From positions 1,116,001 to 1,180,000 of the forward strand of contig NEEC01000004.1 of the NCBI GenBank assembly GCA_002189035.1: a stretch of 64,000 nucleotides of DNA. Direction: 5' to 3'. Within the stretch, counting starts at the first letter, position 1, and each line of letters opens with the position of its first letter. The notes beneath the pieces are model-generated. The model saw only the letters and a list, made by a program, of their open reading frames with translations, was not told the DNA's origin and did not search any database. Below, piece after piece: positions 59,451-64,000 of the stretch. A program made the position numbers and the translations under genes. This stretch comes from Utricularia gibba (taxonomy: Eukaryota > Streptophyta > Magnoliopsida > Lamiales > Lentibulariaceae).

Positions 59451-61466
59451 ATCTACTACATTACCAACACACGGCCAAACCAGGTAGCAGAAACAGCATT
59501 CAGTAGATGCAATGAACATTCTAAATGATAATGAAGGAAATCGTGCTAATGGGTGTAATGTTCACTTTGGCAATCCTACAATTGTATCCGTTTGGCCTAC
59601 AAAAGTTGTATCTTTGACAAAATTCATCATAGACACTCTAAACCCATATCCAGATCGGTTGGAATTAGGGAGGTGGAATTCGATTTGATCCATGAAGGAA
59701 GGAAAGTTGTCCTCGTATAAAAAAAATACAAGTTTTGAAATTTGAATTACATACTCAAAATTATGTCTTTTTTGTGGGTTTTTACAGTTGGCAAGTAAAC
59801 CACATCAAGCTCAATCAAATTCACGGTGTCGTGATATGATTCTCAAGAATAATACATGAACAGATAATCGAGGTTGCATGAACCAGAAAAATTGTTCAAC
59901 TTGAATAATTATAATATATTAAAATAAAAAATTTCAAAATAAAAAATGAAATAATTAAGTACGTAATATATGATACATAATTTGTAATCAGATGTATTTA
60001 ATTTTTTTAATATTATATGCATTTCTTATGTAATTGAAGTTTACGTCTATTCATTTGAATCCATTGAATATTTAATTCAATATACTATCAAGCTGTTTTA
60101 CTTACGGTACAATTTAGATATTCAAGATGAATTTCATATTGGTCTGAGTTTAGAATAAAAAAAAAAGAAGATATATTAATTAGACAATAATAATTAAATC
60201 AATGATCCAAATATTACCTATAATAAAAAAAGTTTAAATCGAATCAAATACCAATTCAATTTGGAGGTGGACATTACAATAAACAATCAAATATTAAAAA
60301 ATAAAAATTGAAATATTCAAATATAAAATATTATATATTATTAATTATTAATTATATCTCATTTTTTAATACAATATACTTTTATGTATTTGAACTCCAT
60401 ATACTCATTCAAACATTGAATTTTTAATTCTGCACAACACAAAACAAAAACATAGGTTGAAGAAGGGATTCCTTCCTTAATAGCACGCGAACACAGCCCC
60501 TTACAACACTTCAAATATACATACCTAAACGGTTACAAAAGGCATCATTGTTTTAGCAGAAACTGAAAGAATAACTCTTTACTGACAGCTGGCGCACAAC
60601 CGGCTATGAAACAGCACTATGCCCAACTGGTTAAAACAATATATAGGAAGCACCAAAAAATCATATCTTATATGCAACATGAAGGACCATGAAAGCTAAA
60701 GGTCCATGGATCAAACGTCACCTAACATGCTTATACCAAAACCATGGTTTTGAAGATGAGGAAATATTTAATGTTTTAAATGACCAAAAAAAAACCATGA
60801 ATTGCTTATACGAATAGTTTGCGGTTTGATCGATTCAATAATTTAATTCAATCAATATTATGAAAAATTCTAGTTCGATATAATAAAACTACGATTTAAT
60901 CGTGATTTTTTAAACGCTCCAAAATATGATTTAGTTACCAAGAAAAAACTCTACACCCTAATTTCCCTTCGGTTAAATCGCAAAAATGTAAACCACCAAA
61001 CATCCTTTTCTTTTCTTTTTTTTTTTTTGGTTTGCTGAATTGATGATCTGAATATTATATTTCTGTTGGGAAGCACCAATAAGGTTGCGTTGACTAGTCA
61101 AAGGTACGACTTTACACCAAGTGATTCATGAATTATTTCGTTACTCCGAGGATTATTCTAACATTATGAACTAATATTCTCGTTTCACGCACTTGGGGCC
61201 AAATGATTAGGCTAAAGAATATGTTTTTTAGGATGGATTGGGTTGTCCGTAGGAGCAAATGTGTTCTTCAAAAAAGAAAAAAAAAAGACATCAATTCCGT
61301 ATTACACCGGATAGGTTCCGACACAAAGCTTTCTTGAAGTAGAACTTTGATGCGTTCGTGTGGTTACAAATATTCAACCGCCAAAGTCAACTAGAAGAGT
61401 TATTTCTATGGCGACGCCCTTGGAGAGAGGGAGAGTTGTTCATGTGCAATGCATTTCTTCTGCAAA
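59451..61466. other. intergenic region between GLR copies 2 and 3
   Basis: Contains the 3' UTR of copy 2, a two-unit version of the AT-rich ~0.35-kb repeat (59920-60430), a segment like 54300-54400 (60630-60710) and a poly-T stretch near 61015 followed by words shared with 55450. The promoter of copy 3 lacks the 170-bp block shared by copies 1 and 2. No gene seen. Confidence 0.5.
59920..60430. repeat. second locus of the AT-rich ~0.35-kb repeat
   Basis: About two degenerate units resembling 46600-47600, sharing catattggtctgagttt, caaatattacct, tcaaataccaattcaatttgga and ttatgtaattgaa-like words. Function unknown; probably derived from a non-coding mobile element. Confidence 0.5.
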
Positions 61467-64000
61467 ATGACACGGATGGAAATGGCTGTGGGTTATCACC
61501 ACCTCTTCTGGTGGGTTCTCCTGTTTCTCGGGATGTCCCAGGAGAATGCGTTGGCGGCGGTGGTTCCGGTGAGGATCGGGTGGTGCTTGACATGAGCACG
61601 GAGTTTGGGAAGATGAGTTTGGCCTCCATGAATATTGCTTTAGAAGATTTCTACGCCGAGAATCCACAATACCAAACGAGGTTGGTTCTTACCACCAGGG
61701 ACTCCGCCGGAGACGTCGTCCTTGCAGCTGCATCAGGTTAGTGCGTGTATCGATTTTCTTATCTTCTTATCAAACTTATTACAAATGGACTATTATTGCT
61801 GATTTCTCCGATTTACTTATGCTGATGGTGGGTTTAAGGGCTAAAGATCAGAAGCTTGAATATCATAAAACATTAGGGATTAAATCTTATCACTGCATGC
61901 TCCTCTGCTCACTAGGAATTCATTTCCATGGCTTGATTGAGTTTTATCTACCATGCACAGTTGTGGACCTGCTTAAAAATGCTCAAGTTGAAGCGATCAT
62001 CGGATCATTTACGTCGATGGAGGCATATTTTGTGATACATCTTGGTGGTAAGGCACAAGTGCCTGTCGTGACATTTACAGCTACAAGTCCTTCACTCACA
62101 TCAATTCGGAGTCCATACTTCTTTAGAACTGCTTTGAGTGACTCTTTGCAAGTAGGCGCCATAAGTGCCATAGTTCAAGATTTCCGTTGGAGAGAAGTCA
62201 CCTTGGTTTACGTTGATAATGAGTTTGGACAAGGAATCCTTCCTTTTTTGAGTGATGCTTTGGAACAAGTAGATGTCCGCATTCCTTACAGAAGTGGTAT
62301 TCCTTCATCTGCAACTGATGATCAAATTGTTGCTGAGCTTTATAAGCTAATGGCTATGCAAACCCGAGTTTTTGTTGTTCACATGACGAAGGCTCTTGGC
62401 TCTCGCTTCTTCTTGAAAGTTGAGCAACTTGGGATTATGAGCGAAGAATATGCATGGATTATAACTAATGCAATGGCGAATACACTAAATACACTGGATC
62501 CGATTATCTTGGAGTCCATGGTAGGAGTCTTGGGAGTGAGGCCTTATGTACCGAAAACAACGAAGCTTAAGAAATTTCAAACACATTACAGAATACAGTT
62601 GCAGCTCCATAATGGAACAACCAATCCTACAATTTTCGATCTATGGGCATATGACACTATAACTGCACTAGCCATGGCAGTTGAACAAGTTTCAGAAACT
62701 ATCAGAAATCAAACATTCTTAATGGCAGATGTCTCAAATGATGCCATTGACCTTGAAAAGTTGAGGGTATCAAATATTGGCCTAGATCTTATTCAAGCTC
62801 TATCAAACATAACATTTCAAGGACTGGCAGGGAGCTTTAAATTTATTGATCAACAACTTCAATCTCCACCACATGAAGTGATTAACATAGTTGGTTCAGG
62901 AGCTAGAGTGGTAGGATATTGGACTGAAGAAGATGGAATTGTTGGAAAACTCAAATCAACTGTTAAATCATTCGCATTAAAGGGTAAGTTCAAGCCCATC
63001 ATATGGCCAGGTGATAGAACTTCTCCACCTAAAGGATGGGTGTCACCAGTAAATGAAAAGAAACTTCGGATCTTGGTACCCGTAAAAAATGGTTTTTCTG
63101 AATTTGTCGAGGTTAGTTGGAATCCAAATAACTCAACAAATATACAAGGATTTTGCATTGATATTTTTGATGCAGTTATGGGAGCAATGCCATATGGTGT
63201 ACCATATGAGTACATCCCTTTTGCCAAATCAAACAAGAGCTCGGCTGGTACGTATACTGATATGATCCATCAGATACATCTGAAGGTAAATATATTTTTG
63301 TGATCTTCTGAAAGAATTTTGTTTGTTGAATTGATTGTGATTGTTTTTTTTTTCCTAAAAAATGAACAGAATTATGATGCTTTGATCGGAGATGTCACAA
63401 TAGTAGCAAATCGATCAGAATATGTTGATTTCTCACTTCCCTTTACAGAATCTGGTGTTTCCATGCTTGTTCCATACGTAAACAACAATAACAAAGCATG
63501 GTTATTTTTAAAACCTCTAACATGGCAATTGTGGTTGACAAGTTTTTGGTCATTTGTAACTATTGCTATCGTGATATGGATCCTAGAGCATGGAGAGGAA
63601 GGAACCGAGTTCAACGGTACCCTTCATCACCAAATAGGAATGATATTATGGTATTCTTTCTCAACAATGGTCTTCTCTCAAAGTAAGTTATTCAAAGATA
63701 AGTTGTTGATATGCACTTTCCAGAAACATCATTTTCTTACTTGTTTTGGATGAACTGTTGCAGGGGAGAATATAAAAAACAATTTTGCTAGGATTATTAT
63801 GATCCTATGGTTCTTCCTTGTTCTCATTTTAACACAAAGTTATACTGCTAGTTTGGTTTCATTTTTAACAGTCAATCAACTCCAACCTTCTATCACAGAT
63901 ATCGAAACACTTATCCAATCCAATGCTTACATTGGTTATCAAAAAGGGTCATTTGTATCAGAATTTCTCTTGAATAAAAGTATTAGCCAATCAAGATTGT
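61467..64000 (+). CDS. GLR: glutamate receptor-like channel (GLR), tandem copy 3, frameshifted and cut by the window end
   Basis: Exons 61467-61736, 61961-63285, 63370-63682 and 63764 onward to the window edge (partial). After the signal peptide region (MAVGYHHLFWWVLLFLGMSQENALAAVVPVRIG), one G is missing relative to copies 1 and 2 (GGG at 61578-61580). Read literally this gives TGA at 61593-61595 after 42 residues. Everything downstream is intact in the expected frame: ATD, S1 (KKLRILVPVKNGFSEFV), M1, pore loop ILWYSFSTMVFSQRE and M3. The M3 gate reads SYTASLVSFLTV instead of SYTANL. S1 has an extra six-residue insert (SWNPNNS region) against copies 1 and 2. Either a young pseudogene or a sequencing error in a functional gene. 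Confidence 0.88.

Noticed and set aside
1-64000. tRNA, rRNA or organellar insertions
   Set aside because: No cloverleaf with A/B boxes, rRNA cores or plastid/mitochondrial genes were recognised by eye; a tRNAscan or organelle search could still find small pieces.

Overview
The window is nuclear DNA of a flowering plant. It is AT-rich between genes, its genes carry short GT-AG introns, and nearly every gene belongs to a plant family with a clear eudicot orthologue. The species cannot be fixed from sequence alone; the overall look fits an asterid eudicot, which is a weak inference. All gene models below were built by hand from open frames, splice sites and family knowledge, and most close exactly in frame.

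Left half (1-29.6 kb), single-copy housekeeping and signalling genes: a DUF1644 zinc-finger protein (+), a group IId WRKY factor (-, 3 exons), a divergent intronless cyclin (-), a heterotrimeric G-protein gamma subunit without a CaaX box (+, 4 exons), a FEI1/2-type LRR receptor kinase (+, 13 exons, one apparent frameshift), a BAR/SH3 protein of the SH3P family (-, 10 exons), a CYP707A-type ABA 8'-hydroxylase (-, 6 exons), and a divergent pair made of the ribosome-recycling ATPase ABCE/RLI (-, 11 exons) and Golgi tether subunit COG6 (+, 11 exons). The ABCE/COG6 pair shares a 474-bp promoter packed with TGGGCC/T boxes.

Right half (30-64 kb), two local gene expansions in transposon-rich DNA. Four tandem carotenoid cleavage dioxygenase 4 (CCD4) genes lie on the minus strand. 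Three have one real intron. The fourth has a 72-nt stop-free intron that could be kept or removed without breaking the frame. Large blocks of flanking DNA are shared between copies, pointing to unequal exchange. Three tandem glutamate receptor-like (GLR, clade 2-like) genes follow on the plus strand; the last runs off the window and has a one-base frameshift in exon 1. Between and around them are a solo LTR with 5-bp target duplication, a hAT-type MITE with perfect 8-bp target duplication nested in an older element, and AT-rich ~0.35-kb repeats.

No wholly new system was recognised. The most useful leads are the exitron-like CCD4 intron built partly from duplicated exon sequence, the mosaic CCD4 array, the altered gate motif in the third GLR, and two independent GGGG-to-GGG frameshifts that may be assembly errors.
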